Source: Actinomycetes bacterium
GTDB lineage: Bacteria > Actinomycetota > Acidimicrobiia > IMCC26256 > PALSA-610
DNA: 41,247 nucleotides
NCBI GenBank assembly: GCA_025360585.1
Contig: JANYBW010000036.1
Coordinates: 1-41,247, forward strand
Reading direction: 5' to 3'
Below are positions 14,390-23,782 of the stretch, piece by piece. Numbering within the stretch: the first letter of the stretch is position 1; each line of letters opens with the position of its first letter. A model generated the notes under the pieces. It saw only the letters and a list, made by a program, of their open reading frames with translations, was not told the DNA's origin and searched no databases. The translations under genes were made by a program, and so were the position numbers.

Positions 14390-16129
14390 ATGTTTGATCT
14401 CGTCATTCGCAATGGAACAATCGTTGATGGCACCGGATCGCCTCGCGTGGTTGGCGACGTTGCGATGGCCGACGGTCTGCTCCTACAAGTCGGTGGCACC
14501 GCAGTCGGTGAGGCACGCGAAACGATTGATGCGACCGGCTTGATTGTGACGCCCGGCTTCGTGGACCATCACACGCACTACGACGGTCAGGCGACGTGGG
14601 ATGAACTTCTGGAGCCGTCATCGGTACACGGCGTAACGACTGTTGTCGCGGGCAATTGTGGTGTCGGTTTCGCGCCAGCACGGCCGAGTGAACATCAGCA
14701 ACTTATCGAGCTGATGGAAGCCGTCGAAGATATTCCTGGCTCGGCACTCATCGAAGGACTCACGTGGGATTGGGAGACCTTCCCCGAATATCTCGACGCG
14801 CTGGAACGTCGGGTGTGGTCGGTTGATGTCGCCGCGATGATTGCGCACAGCGCGCTGCGCGTATACGTGATGGGCGATCGTGGGGCGCGCAACGAAGCTG
14901 CAACCGAATCCGATATCGACTCCATGGGAAGGCTCGTTGCCGAAGCGGTCGAAGCCGGAGCTATGGGCTTTTCCACATCGCGAACGCTCGGCCATACCAC
15001 TCGCGACGGTGTGCCCGTCCCGGGAACGTTTGCTTCCGAAGACGAACTCTTTGGAATCGCCGCCGCGATGAGCACCACCGACAAGACCGGTCTGCTTGAA
15101 ATTGCGGAGCTCGGTGCTGCGGGTGAAGGTGGCATGTTGAAAGAACTCGACTGGATGCGGCGAGTATCGCTCGAATTCGGTACGAAGATCACGTATCTCT
15201 TGTTGCAGTTCGCATCGGCGCCCGACGAATGGCGAGAGATGCTGTTGCAAACCCAAGCGAGCCGTGCCGAAGGTGCCGACATCACCGCGCAGGTTGCCAA
15301 CCGTCCGTTTGGAATGCTCATTGGTTTTCCCAGCTACCACGCTTTCCAGAAGCGCCCGACGTACGCGGGGCTGGTACAGCAGGGTCTCCAAGGTCCTGCG
15401 CTTGCAGCTGAACTTCGCAAACCCGAAGTGAAGGCAGCGATCCTGAGCGAATCCGACACCGCCGACAGCGGAACGCATTTCGATGGACTCGCCGGGCTTG
15501 TGCAAGCGTCGACCGACCAGCTGTTTCCGCTTGTGGGCGACTGCGACTACGAACCTACGCCCGAGATGAGTATCGGTGCCGCGGCGAAACGCGCTGGAGT
15601 TGATCCGCTCGAATACCTTTACGACGTCCTCTGCGAAAAAGACGCAGGTAATCTACTGATGCTGCCGTTCTTCAACTACGTCGAAGGCAACCACGACGCG
15701 CTCTACGAGATGATGCAACACCCGACGACAGTGATGGGTCTCGGCGATGGCGGGGCACACTGCGCGATGATCTGCGACGCATCAATGCCGACGTACTTGT
15801 TGTCGCACTGGGTCCGCGATCGTTCACGCGGCCCGCGAATCGAACTCGAAGTTGCGATTCAGATGCAAACCAAAGACTGTGCCGATCTGTTTGGTCTAAC
15901 GGATCGTGGAACGCTCGAAGTTGGCAAGCGCGCGGATATCAACATCATCGATCTCGAAACTGTGGGGATTGAACCGCCGCGCTCAGTCGCGGATCTGCCC
16001 GCGGGCGGCCGACGGTTGTTGCAAGGCGCGCACGGTTACGTAGCGACGATCGTTGCCGGCGAAGTCACGCGCCGCCATGGTGTGGACACGGGCGCTCGCC
16101 CCGGCCGTTTAGTGCGCGGCCGTCGGTAA
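14390..16129 (+). CDS. N-acyl-D-amino-acid deacylase-like amidohydrolase
   Basis: This 579-residue metal-dependent hydrolase is of the D-aminoacylase (amidohydrolase-3) type. FDLVIRNGTIVDGTGSPRVV is the composite beta-domain start. TPGFVDHHTHYDGQATWD (residues 54-71) carries the metal-binding HxH at His61/His63. VTTVVAGNCGVGFAP holds the CxxG strand typical of D-aminoacylases, and VMGLGDGGAHC near residue 455 holds the barrel Asp. The end (LEVGKRADINIIDLETVGIE) closes the beta domain. Family members cleave N-acyl or cyclic amides; many unassigned actinobacterial copies sit in catabolic clusters. Start ATG 14390 has GGAG 7 nt upstream. It is followed in the same direction by FAD-oxidase and thioesterase genes. 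Confidence 0.88.
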   Translation: MFDLVIRNGTIVDGTGSPRVVGDVAMADGLLLQVGGTAVGEARETIDATGLIVTPGFVDHHTHYDGQATWDELLEPSSVHGVTTVVAGNCGVGFAPARPSEHQQLIELMEAVEDIPGSALIEGLTWDWETFPEYLDALERRVWSVDVAAMIAHSALRVYVMGDRGARNEAATESDIDSMGRLVAEAVEAGAMGFSTSRTLGHTTRDGVPVPGTFASEDELFGIAAAMSTTDKTGLLEIAELGAAGEGGMLKELDWMRRVSLEFGTKITYLLLQFASAPDEWREMLLQTQASRAEGADITAQVANRPFGMLIGFPSYHAFQKRPTYAGLVQQGLQGPALAAELRKPEVKAAILSESDTADSGTHFDGLAGLVQASTDQLFPLVGDCDYEPTPEMSIGAAAKRAGVDPLEYLYDVLCEKDAGNLLMLPFFNYVEGNHDALYEMMQHPTTVMGLGDGGAHCAMICDASMPTYLLSHWVRDRSRGPRIELEVAIQMQTKDCADLFGLTDRGTLEVGKRADINIIDLETVGIEPPRSVADLPAGGRRLLQGAHGYVATIVAGEVTRRHGVDTGARPGRLVRGRR

Positions 16130-16224
16130 ATCTGCCTGCAATTCCTGCGCGGTTGCGGCAGCGGCTTGTGTGCCGAGCGTTGGTCACCCGGATCACCTTG
16201 TCCAACCTTTTCGAAAGGCTCCCA

Positions 16225-17646
16225 TTGAGCGATTCAGTCATCGATGATCTTCGCAACGTGCTTGGCGCGATTGTTCGCACCGACGCTGAGATTCTGCACT
16301 CTCGCCGTCACGACTACTGGGCCGTGAGCCACCTGCGCGATTGGCTGAAGGTCGCGCTTGAGACGCCACGATGTGTGGTGCAACCGACGACAACGGCTGA
16401 AGTCCAAACGCTGCTGCGATATTGCAATGCGCACAGCATTGCAGTGATGCCGTTTGGTCTGGGGAGTGGCGTTTGCGGCGGCATCCTGCCAACCAATGAG
16501 GTGGTGCTACTCGACCTTTCCACGATGAACGCGATTCGCGAAATCAACGAACACGACATGACCGCGACCTTCGAAGCCGGCAAGAACGGGCTTGAAGCCG
16601 AAGAAGCGGTCGCGGCGCATGGGCTGACGATTGGTCACTGGCCACAGTCGATCGGCGTGAGCAGCGTTGGAGGTTGGATCTCGACCCGAGCCTCGGGACA
16701 ATTCTCAACTGCGTACGGCAACATCGAAGACATCGTGTATTCGATCGAAGCGGTGCTGCCCAATGGCGATCTTGTGCAACTGGGCAAGGCACCGAGGGCC
16801 GCGGCGGGGCCGGATTTGCGCCATGTCTTGATGGGCGCGGAAGGCACGATGGGGGTGGTGACAGCGGTAACGCTTTCGTTACGCAAAGCTGCGCAACGAC
16901 GTGCCTACAGCGCGTTCTACTGCGATTCAATGCCCCAAGGTATTGAGGCCCAACGCCAAATCATTGGAGCTGATTGGCGCCCACCCGTGATGCGCCAATA
17001 CGACGCATCGGAGGTTAAACGCAACTTCCGTGAGTACTTCCTTGAGGGCAAAGCACTGCTGTTTATGGTGCATGAGGGCCCAGCAGTGCGCGTCGAAGCT
17101 GAGCTAGGCGACATCGCACGAATCGTGGCCGCGGCGGGTCTACAACCGTGCGATCCCGCCGTCGCGGAATTATGGATGGGCAAACGCAATCACGTTGTGG
17201 AGTGGAAAGACTTTTTCGAAAAGGGTGCCGTCGTCGACACGATTGAGATCTCAGCACCGTGGTCCAAGATCGACACCATTTACGACGATGCCGTCGCGTC
17301 GCTCAAAGCGCGCGAAGGCGTGATAACTGCATCGGCGCACAGTTCGCACGCGTATCGCAGTGGCGTCAACTACTACTTTTCTTTCGCTGCACTGTGCGAG
17401 CCTGAAGCAATGGAATCAATGTATTTCGATTGTTGGCGCCGAGTTATGGAGGCAACCATCAAACACGGGGGTGGTATCGCCCATCACCACGGCGCAGGCC
17501 GGTTGCGTAAGCCCTATCTTGAAAGTGATCTCGGCGCGACTGGGGTCGCGTTGTTGCGAACCCTCAAAGCCGCCGTCGACCCGAACGGCATCATGAATCC
17601 GGGAAACCTGATTCCCGAAGAGACCATTACTGAGTACCCACGTTGA
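16225..17646 (+). CDS. FAD-linked oxidoreductase, alkyl-DHAP synthase-like
   Basis: This protein of about 473 residues has the vanillyl-alcohol-oxidase fold. The FAD-binding PCMH half runs from PRCVVQPTTTAEVQTLLRYC through VMPFGLGSGVCGGI and TIGHWPQSIGVSSVGGWIST. The cap half ends with GGGIAHHHGAGRLRKPYL and LLRTLKAAVDPNGIMNPGNL, the HHHG(I/A)G..R and DPxGIMNPGxL signature shared with alkyldihydroxyacetonephosphate synthases and D-lactate-type dehydrogenases. Bacterial copies are mostly uncharacterised alcohol, hydroxyacid or ether-lipid enzymes. I chose TTG 16225 (AAAGG 8 nt upstream); a longer start at 16153 is possible. The stop overlaps the start of the thioesterase gene (TTGA), so the pair is coupled. 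Confidence 0.85.
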   Translation: MSDSVIDDLRNVLGAIVRTDAEILHSRRHDYWAVSHLRDWLKVALETPRCVVQPTTTAEVQTLLRYCNAHSIAVMPFGLGSGVCGGILPTNEVVLLDLSTMNAIREINEHDMTATFEAGKNGLEAEEAVAAHGLTIGHWPQSIGVSSVGGWISTRASGQFSTAYGNIEDIVYSIEAVLPNGDLVQLGKAPRAAAGPDLRHVLMGAEGTMGVVTAVTLSLRKAAQRRAYSAFYCDSMPQGIEAQRQIIGADWRPPVMRQYDASEVKRNFREYFLEGKALLFMVHEGPAVRVEAELGDIARIVAAAGLQPCDPAVAELWMGKRNHVVEWKDFFEKGAVVDTIEISAPWSKIDTIYDDAVASLKAREGVITASAHSSHAYRSGVNYYFSFAALCEPEAMESMYFDCWRRVMEATIKHGGGIAHHHGAGRLRKPYLESDLGATGVALLRTLKAAVDPNGIMNPGNLIPEETITEYPR

Positions 17647-18500
17647 CCACGACATTGATAACGGAAGCACTCCATCGACCATGCGCGAGACTGAACGCTG
17701 TGGAAGCTCCTGCATTGTTCATCCCCGATGGTGACGATTACGTCGCCACGATTCTTACCCAAGGGGGTTGGGATCCGAATGCCGCGAACGGTGGGATGGT
17801 GCTCGCGCTGCTCGGCCATTGTCTCGATGATGTGCCGACGTTGGCTCCGATGGTGTTGAGCCGGTTCACCGCTGATCTCGTGCGTCCGGTGCCAATAGGT
17901 AGACGACTCCACATCGTGCCAAGCATCGTGCGTGAGGGCAAGAAGATTCAGGTTGTACAGCTCGTTTTACTCTCCGAAGGCGTGGAATACGTTCGAGCGA
18001 CTGCACTGCGCGTGCGGGCGCTCGACGTGAGCGATATCGACAACCTCCCGAAGAGTTCCAGCGACGCCCGCCCGGCGGACGCCATCGTCGGTCCACACGA
18101 ATCGGTGAGCTACAGCAAATCCGCGTTGGGTGAGGTTGGGTTTCTTTGCGCAATTGACATGTTGCAAGCGCCGATGCGGACTGGACCTGGATTTGGAGTG
18201 TGGATCAAGTTCAACACACCCGTCGTTGCGGGTTCGCCGATGCGTCCGAACGCTCGGCTGGTTGCCGTACTCGATTTCGTGAACCTCATCAATGTCGATT
18301 TCGGCCGTGCCGATCTCAGCATGATCAACGCCGATGTGACCGGACACATCTTGCGCCCGCCGATCAGCGACTGGATCGCGATTACTGGCGACACCCGATT
18401 TCATGCACAATCGGGCCGCGGCGTCTCGACCGCGACGTTGAGCGACGACGACGGCATTTTCGCCGTCGCTTCAACTTCGCAACTCATCCAGCATCGCTGA
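17643..18500 (+). CDS. Acyl-CoA thioesterase-like double hot-dog protein
   Basis: This 285-residue protein shows two hot-dog halves of the TesB/acyl-CoA thioesterase type. The first has GGWDPNAANGGMVLALLGHC, with the long central helix, and LSRFTADLVRPVPIGRRLHI, VVQLVLLSEGVEYVRATALR. The second has VWIKFNTPVVAG...ARLVAVLDFVNLINVDF and the WIAITGDTRFHAQSGRGVST strand. Such proteins hydrolyse CoA thioesters in the cytoplasm. The TTG start at 17643 overlaps the stop of the FAD oxidase gene, so translation is coupled. It ends 24 nt before the convergent MFS gene; a weak 5-bp hairpin (18504-18516) is all I see between them. Confidence 0.8.
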   Translation: MTTTLITEALHRPCARLNAVEAPALFIPDGDDYVATILTQGGWDPNAANGGMVLALLGHCLDDVPTLAPMVLSRFTADLVRPVPIGRRLHIVPSIVREGKKIQVVQLVLLSEGVEYVRATALRVRALDVSDIDNLPKSSSDARPADAIVGPHESVSYSKSALGEVGFLCAIDMLQAPMRTGPGFGVWIKFNTPVVAGSPMRPNARLVAVLDFVNLINVDFGRADLSMINADVTGHILRPPISDWIAITGDTRFHAQSGRGVSTATLSDDDGIFAVASTSQLIQHR

Positions 18501-18524
18501 CGCTGCCGATCCGGCACGTATCGA

Positions 18525-19916
18525 CTAACGACGCTCAGGCCCCTGCATGGTGAACGCCAGAAATCCACCAATGATGCAGACCCCGCTCACCAAGATCATG
18601 AACCTGCGCAAGCCCGCCACGGGATCGGTTGCAGTAGCGACCATCGCAACGGCAACGGCGACACTGATGATCCCACCGAGATCCATACCCATACGCGACA
18701 TCGCGCCGCCGATACCTAAGTGCTCGGCCGGAACTGTCCGCAATGCCGCGCTGTTGCAAGCGGCATGGGCGAACCCAACTCCGATGCCGTAGACAATCGA
18801 TACAGGCAAAAAGAGTCCGTAAACATTCTTGGATTTCTCCACAAACAGCGCCATCACGATCCCCGCAATCGCAATCAACACAGTTCCCGGAACGATAACG
18901 GTACGCGCACCGCGTCGATCCGCAATGCGCCCCGATACAAAAGACAACGGACCGCCAAAGAGTGGAATCACCGCGACTGCAAGCCCAGCTCGAAACGTAC
19001 TGAGATGCCAGACATCGGTGAGTAAACGAATGAACGAAAAAAACGTGCCCGCAAACGTGCCCGCAATCATGATGTTCAGCAGCACACCGCGCCGATACGA
19101 GGGGTCGCCGAACAACGGGATGAACAACACCGGATCGGTTTGGTGTCGCGAGCGAATCACGACCAGCGTCAGCAACGAGACCGCCGCGATTCCTGCGGCA
19201 CTGGTCTTGAGATCCCCCAGACCCCACGCGTTAATTTTGGTGATCGCGAGCACCAGCGACGCCATGCCCGCGGCTAACGCGGCGACGCCGATGAGATCCG
19301 GAGGGGCTGTTGGTGGTTTCGGTGGGGTTCTCGGCAATCGCTTGTGCAGCACGAAACACAACACGATCCCGATAGGTACGTTGCACGCGAAGGTTGCATG
19401 CCAGCCAATGTTGTCGACCAGAGCGCCCCCGAGGACCGGCCCGATCGATGCAGCCACCCCGCCCGCGGCCCCCAAGCTGCCGACAATGGTGGCTCGTTGA
19501 TCGGTGCGAAACGCATCAAGCAGAATCGGCAGCGCCGCGCTTGATTCGCCCACCAATCCAGCCGCTTGGATGATCCTGCCGAAGATCAACACCCACACTG
19601 AGGGCGACCAAGCGACGAAAGCCGAACCGAGCGTGAACGTTGCGAGCCCGCCAATCAAGATCCGCTCGCGCCCGAAACGATCGGCCATCCAGCCGGCGGG
19701 TACCAGTGCCGATGCCGCGGCGATGGAAAACCCGGTAAGCGCCCAAGCGACGGTCGAGCCGTCGTGCTTAAAGGTTCGGCTGATGTCGCCGAAGGCCACG
19801 AAGATCAACGAGAAGTTGATTGAGGTCAACAAAGTCGAGCCGGTGAGGAGCGCGAACAGTCGCCAAGGGCGGTCAGTGAGTGATGGGCGAGTGCCCACGG
19901 AAGCGGTGCGATTCAT
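18525..19916 (-). CDS. MFS drug/solute transporter, DHA2 (14-helix) type
   Basis: This 463-residue membrane protein has 14 likely helices. Motifs include GWMADRFGRERILIGG (MFS motif A between helices 2 and 3), FGRIIQAAG, GPVLGGALVDNIGWHATFAC with the antiporter motif C (GPxxGG), and FVSGRIADRRGAR in the second half. This is the EmrB/QacA group of proton antiporters that export hydrophobic compounds. I chose ATG 19916 (MNRTASVGTRPSLTDRPWR); the frame stays open further upstream, but that part is antisense to the monooxygenase gene. Divergent from the Baeyer-Villiger monooxygenase 90 nt away, so export or uptake of its substrate or product is plausible. Confidence 0.88.
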   Translation of the reverse strand: MNRTASVGTRPSLTDRPWRLFALLTGSTLLTSINFSLIFVAFGDISRTFKHDGSTVAWALTGFSIAAASALVPAGWMADRFGRERILIGGLATFTLGSAFVAWSPSVWVLIFGRIIQAAGLVGESSAALPILLDAFRTDQRATIVGSLGAAGGVAASIGPVLGGALVDNIGWHATFACNVPIGIVLCFVLHKRLPRTPPKPPTAPPDLIGVAALAAGMASLVLAITKINAWGLGDLKTSAAGIAAVSLLTLVVIRSRHQTDPVLFIPLFGDPSYRRGVLLNIMIAGTFAGTFFSFIRLLTDVWHLSTFRAGLAVAVIPLFGGPLSFVSGRIADRRGARTVIVPGTVLIAIAGIVMALFVEKSKNVYGLFLPVSIVYGIGVGFAHAACNSAALRTVPAEHLGIGGAMSRMGMDLGGIISVAVAVAMVATATDPVAGLRRFMILVSGVCIIGGFLAFTMQGPERR

Positions 19917-20006
19917 GGAGCTATCGACACTAAGCGCCGACGACCTGTCGGCCCGGCAAACGGTCAACTTGGAACTGGTGGCTGTGGCCCGCGAGGATGG
20001 AGTTCG

Positions 20007-21809
20007 ATGGCGACCACCGACCCGACAGAACGCGAAGCCCTGCGGGCGAAGTATCGCGAAGAACGCGACAAACGCATCCGCTCCGATGGCAATGAGCAGT
20101 ATGTGCAGCCCACCGGTCGCTTCGCGCACTTCCTCGATGACCCGTACATTGCGCCCGTTCCCCGCGAGCCGCGTTTCGACGATGTCACGGTTGCCATCAT
20201 CGGTGGAGGCTTCGCGGGCCTCTGTACAGGTGCTCGCCTCAAACAAGCGGGCATCAGCGACGTTTCGATTATCGAAGGTGGCGGTGATGTGGGGGGCGCG
20301 TGGTACTGGAATCGCTATCCCGGTGCCATGTGCGACACCGCGGCGATGATCTATCTGCCGTTGCTCGAAGAAACGAACTATCTCCCAACCAAGAAGTACA
20401 CGTACGCGCCCGAAATACACGCGCATGCGCAACGCATCGCGACGCAATTCGACCTGTACGACAACGCCTTGCTCTCAACGGAAATCACGGATTTGCGTTG
20501 GCACGAAGCATCCGCCCGTTGGGTCATCACGACGAATCGCGGCGATTCCATTCGTGCGAAATTTGTGTCGATGGGCACTGGCCCATTGCACCGGCCGAAG
20601 TTGCCCGGCATTGCCGGCCTCGACACCTTCGGGGGGCACTGCTTCCATACCAGTCGCTGGGACTACGACTACACCGGCGGTGATGCACAGGGTGCACCGA
20701 TGAACAACCTCGCGAACAAACGGGTTGGCATTATTGGTACCGGCGCGACTTCGATTCAGTGCATTCCCTCGTTGTCGCGCGACTCTGGCGAACTGTTTGT
20801 TTTCCAACGAACGCCGTCGTCGATTGATATCCGCAACAATCATGCAATCGAACCCGTTGCGCTGGGCGAGTTGGAACCGGGTTGGCAATACGCCTGGCTC
20901 ACAAATTTTGCAACTTTGCAGACCGGTGGATTCACCGACGTCGATTACGTGAAAGACGGCTGGACCGATATCGCCCAGCGGATCCGCGATCGCATCGTCG
21001 CGGCAGTGAGCGAGGGTGCGGAGTTCACTCCGGAGCTTGCCTTACGCTGCTTTGAAGACAGCGACGACGACAAGATGAACGCAATTCGGGCACGCGTCGA
21101 TAATGTCGTGGCCGACGAAGCCACTGCGGCAGCGCTGAAACCGTGGTTTCGTCAACTGTGCAAACGTCCGTGTTTTCACGATGAATATCTCGACGCGTAC
21201 AACAATCCGAATACGCACCTCATCGACACCGACGGCCAAGGCGTCGAGCGCATCGACGAGACCGGCGTGTGGGTGAACGGCGAGCATCACGAACTGGACT
21301 GCATCATCTTTGCTTCCGGCTTCGAAGTCGGTACGGATTTCGCTCGCCGTTCGGGTTTTGAAACCACGGGTCGCGATGGACTCACACTTACGGAGTGCTG
21401 GGCCGAAGGGATGCAGTCCCTGCACGGAATGCACGTTCACGGATTCCCAAACCTCTTCATCGTCAGCATTAGCCAAGCCGCGAACTTGATATCTAACGTG
21501 ACACACAATTTGGTGGAAGCCGGTTCGACCATCGCGGCGATCATTGTGAACGCGCTCGACTGTGATGCGAGCACCGTTGAAACGACCCGAGCAGCACAAG
21601 ATGCATGGATCGCGAAACTCGAAGGCAACGAGCGCGGTTTCCTCGGAAATCCAGAATGTACGCCCGGCTATTACAACAACGAAGGCAAAGCGATCGGTCG
21701 GCGGGAGCGCCTGAATGGCAGCGGCTATCCCGATGGTCCGGTGGCGTTCTTCGCCTACATCGATGCGTGGCGCAACAACGGCGAGTTTACGGGATTGACG
21801 TTCGGCTAG
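20007..21809 (+). CDS. Baeyer-Villiger flavin monooxygenase
   Basis: This 600-residue FAD/NADPH enzyme inserts oxygen next to a carbonyl, making esters or lactones from ketones. It has the FAD Rossmann motif GGGFAG (66-71), the type I Baeyer-Villiger fingerprint FxGxxxHxxxW as FGGHCFHTSRWD (208-219) and the NADPH Rossmann motif GTGATS (244-249). An N-terminal extension of about 55 residues before the first Rossmann strand matches the phenylacetone/4-hydroxyacetophenone monooxygenase branch. Start ATG 20007 has GGAG six nt upstream. It lies between two MFS genes; the downstream one starts 2 nt after its stop, so they are one transcript. The substrate (linear, cyclic or aromatic ketone, or steroid) cannot be told from sequence. 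Confidence 0.93.
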   Translation: MATTDPTEREALRAKYREERDKRIRSDGNEQYVQPTGRFAHFLDDPYIAPVPREPRFDDVTVAIIGGGFAGLCTGARLKQAGISDVSIIEGGGDVGGAWYWNRYPGAMCDTAAMIYLPLLEETNYLPTKKYTYAPEIHAHAQRIATQFDLYDNALLSTEITDLRWHEASARWVITTNRGDSIRAKFVSMGTGPLHRPKLPGIAGLDTFGGHCFHTSRWDYDYTGGDAQGAPMNNLANKRVGIIGTGATSIQCIPSLSRDSGELFVFQRTPSSIDIRNNHAIEPVALGELEPGWQYAWLTNFATLQTGGFTDVDYVKDGWTDIAQRIRDRIVAAVSEGAEFTPELALRCFEDSDDDKMNAIRARVDNVVADEATAAALKPWFRQLCKRPCFHDEYLDAYNNPNTHLIDTDGQGVERIDETGVWVNGEHHELDCIIFASGFEVGTDFARRSGFETTGRDGLTLTECWAEGMQSLHGMHVHGFPNLFIVSISQAANLISNVTHNLVEAGSTIAAIIVNALDCDASTVETTRAAQDAWIAKLEGNERGFLGNPECTPGYYNNEGKAIGRRERLNGSGYPDGPVAFFAYIDAWRNNGEFTGLTFG

Positions 21810-21811
21810 CG

Positions 21812-23104
21812 GTGGCCGAAATCGACACGTCACTTACTCGAACCGAGACAACAACCAAACGCCATGTCGCGCACGCGACCTGGGCGTTGTTTGTTGGGCT
21901 TGCGATGATGCTGCTGGCCGCAGGGCTCTTCGGATCATTGCTTGGAGTGCGGGCCGAACGAGCGAAGGTTGCGACGCTCGTCAGTGGCGTCATGAGCGCG
22001 GCGTACTACATCGGCTTTCTCACCGGAGCCCGATTCGCATTGCGTGCGTTGACGAGGGTTGGCCATATCCGCGCCTATGCCGCGCTGGCTTCGGGACTGT
22101 CCGCCGCGATGGTCACCGTAGGCCTCACGGGAGCGCCAGCCGCGTGGATTGCGTTGCGGTTTGTGACCGGGCTTTGCATGGCAGGGCAGTACGTCGTGGC
22201 CGAATCGTGGCTCAACGATTTGGCGACGAACGCGAATCGCGGCAGGCTGCTCGCGGTGTACTCCCTCGTTACGACGGGAGCGTTTGGTATCGGACAAGTG
22301 TTGTTGTTTTCGTTCGATACCCACATCGTGACGGGCTTCGCAGTCGCGGGCATCGTTGCTTCGCTCGCGGTCGCGCCAGTGGCGCTGTCGGAAGCCGCGA
22401 TTGCGCCGGTCATTGAAGACGCCGAGCCGATTTCGTTGCGAGAGCTGGCGCGAGTGGTGCCGACTGGCGTGGGTTCCTGTGCGATCGTGGGTGCGGCCCA
22501 CGGCGCGCTCGCGGGGATGGGCGCGTTGTACGCGACGCGTATCGGAATGCCGGCGCACCAAATTGGTTTGTTCCTGGCGTTACCGAGCGTGGGCGGGATG
22601 ATTCTGCAATGGCCAATATCGGCAGCGGCTGATGAACTTGATCGTCGAGCCGTCGGTGTTGGGGCCTCAGCAATTGCATCGGCGTGTGCTGCGGGTCTGT
22701 TGTTGGGTCACGAGCACCGCCTACTCGTCTTCGTGCTGATCACGATGTTGGGCGCGTTCACGTACCCGCTGTATTCGATTGCAGCTGCGTACACCAATGA
22801 TTGGATCGATCCGGAACACGTGAATGCCGCGGCATCGCAACTGGTCTCGTTGTATGGGCTCGGCGCCGTGGTCGGTCCACTGATCGCTACGGGCCTGCTC
22901 ATCGTTACTGGCCCCAATGGCTTCTTTTGGTCTTTGTTCGCGATTCATGCGATATTGGCTGGATTTTTCCTGTACCGAATGGTCGCGTGGCGCTCGCCGC
23001 TCGCCAAGGTCGCACCGAATGAGCTATCGCTTCCGGCGCGCGTCTTTTTCATTCCGGCCACGATCGTAGGAATGAGTCGTCGCCCGCGTCGCCGCACGCG
23101 ATAG
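21812..23104 (+). CDS. MFS transporter, 12-helix type
   Basis: This 430-residue protein has about 12 hydrophobic helices in two similar halves. ATWALFVGLAMMLLAAGLFG starts helix 1, WIALRFVTGLCMAGQYVVAESWLND covers helices 4-5 with the charged AESW pattern seen in YcaD-like permeases, and the second half ends FFLYRMVAWRSP. The C-terminus is a basic cytoplasmic tail (GMSRRPRRRTR). The GTG start at 21812 is 2 nt after the monooxygenase stop, which implies cotranslation and a shared substrate or product. Family members move sugars, drugs or organic acids with protons; the specific cargo is unknown. Confidence 0.85.
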   Translation: MAEIDTSLTRTETTTKRHVAHATWALFVGLAMMLLAAGLFGSLLGVRAERAKVATLVSGVMSAAYYIGFLTGARFALRALTRVGHIRAYAALASGLSAAMVTVGLTGAPAAWIALRFVTGLCMAGQYVVAESWLNDLATNANRGRLLAVYSLVTTGAFGIGQVLLFSFDTHIVTGFAVAGIVASLAVAPVALSEAAIAPVIEDAEPISLRELARVVPTGVGSCAIVGAAHGALAGMGALYATRIGMPAHQIGLFLALPSVGGMILQWPISAAADELDRRAVGVGASAIASACAAGLLLGHEHRLLVFVLITMLGAFTYPLYSIAAAYTNDWIDPEHVNAAASQLVSLYGLGAVVGPLIATGLLIVTGPNGFFWSLFAIHAILAGFFLYRMVAWRSPLAKVAPNELSLPARVFFIPATIVGMSRRPRRRTR

Positions 23105-23140
23105 CGAGCGAAGCGATGCAATCGCAGCAACAGTCGTTGC

Positions 23141-23168
23141 CGTGCTGCGGCAACCGTGCTGCGGCAAC
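23141..23168. repeat. 14-bp tandem duplication in a short intergenic gap
   Basis: CGTGCTGCGGCAAC occurs twice in direct succession just before the CopD-like gene. Each copy can pair partly with itself (TTGC/GCAA). No regulatory meaning is evident. Confidence 0.75.
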
Positions 23169-23177
23169 CTTGCTGGA

Positions 23178-23189
23178 TAGATTTCGACC
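23178..23189 (+). promoter_or_regulatory. Probable leaderless -10 box of the CopD-like gene
   Basis: TAGATT at 23178-23183 is followed by six nt (TCGACC) and the ATG at 23190, with no ribosome binding site. Same arrangement as at the Nudix gene (3684-3672, minus strand). Confidence 0.45.
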
Positions 23190-23606
23190 ATGCAGTCGAT
23201 CACGCTGGATTCACTTCGGCTCTTTGTGCACATCACCGCCGCGTGCATTTGGGTTGGAGGCCAAATTGTGCTCGCCGCAATTGTTCCCGTTGTGCGCAAA
23301 CACGCGGGGCGAGAAACGACCCTCGCGATCGCGCATCAATTTCAACGCATTGCCTGGCCCGCCTTTGCCGTGTTACTCGCCACTGGCGCATGGAACCTTT
23401 CCGTAGTCAACGTCGGCGACCGGTCGAGCGCGTATCTGACAAGTCTGTTCGTCAAGCTGATGTTGGTTTTCGTTTCTGGCGCGTGCGCGGCCGCGCACAC
23501 GGTGCTCGCTCGAAGTAAGCCAGCAGTCGGCGGCGCGCTCGCAGGGATCGGCTTGGTGGCAGCACTCGGCGCGACGCTCCTCGGCACCACCCTGCACCTC
23601 GGATAA
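23190..23606 (+). CDS. CopD-like four-helix membrane protein
   Basis: This 138-residue membrane protein has four predicted helices: LRLFVHITAACIWVGGQIVL, RIAWPAFAVLLATGAWNLSV, LFVKLMLVFVSGACAAAHTV and GALAGIGLVAALGATLLGTT. The conserved FVHxxAACIWVGG on helix 1, HQFQRIAWPAF ahead of helix 2 and the LH near the end place His residues within the membrane, as in the copper-resistance-D domain family, where they may bind copper or heme. Role inferred from family only. It follows the MFS gene by 85 nt but appears to have its own promoter. Confidence 0.75.
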   Translation: MQSITLDSLRLFVHITAACIWVGGQIVLAAIVPVVRKHAGRETTLAIAHQFQRIAWPAFAVLLATGAWNLSVVNVGDRSSAYLTSLFVKLMLVFVSGACAAAHTVLARSKPAVGGALAGIGLVAALGATLLGTTLHLG

Positions 23607-23782
23607 CGCCGCCACCAGGCGGAGTGGGAGCGCAGATCTCGCAGCAAGCACCACGAACGTACGCGCGACGTTGTGAACGAAGTCGACAGCCAGTAATGTT
23701 CGAGACGGACTGCGCCAAGCGGTCGCGCAACACGCTTTGCTTGGACGCTCAGTGCACCGGGATCGCGTGGAGGATTGCTCAC

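Noticed and set aside
18501-18524. Terminator between thioesterase and MFS genes
   Set aside because: Only a 5-bp stem (TGCCG/CGGCA) and no T-run.
19917-20447. Extended N-terminus of the MFS gene
   Set aside because: Arg-rich translation antisense to the Baeyer-Villiger monooxygenase; the membrane protein starts properly at 19916.
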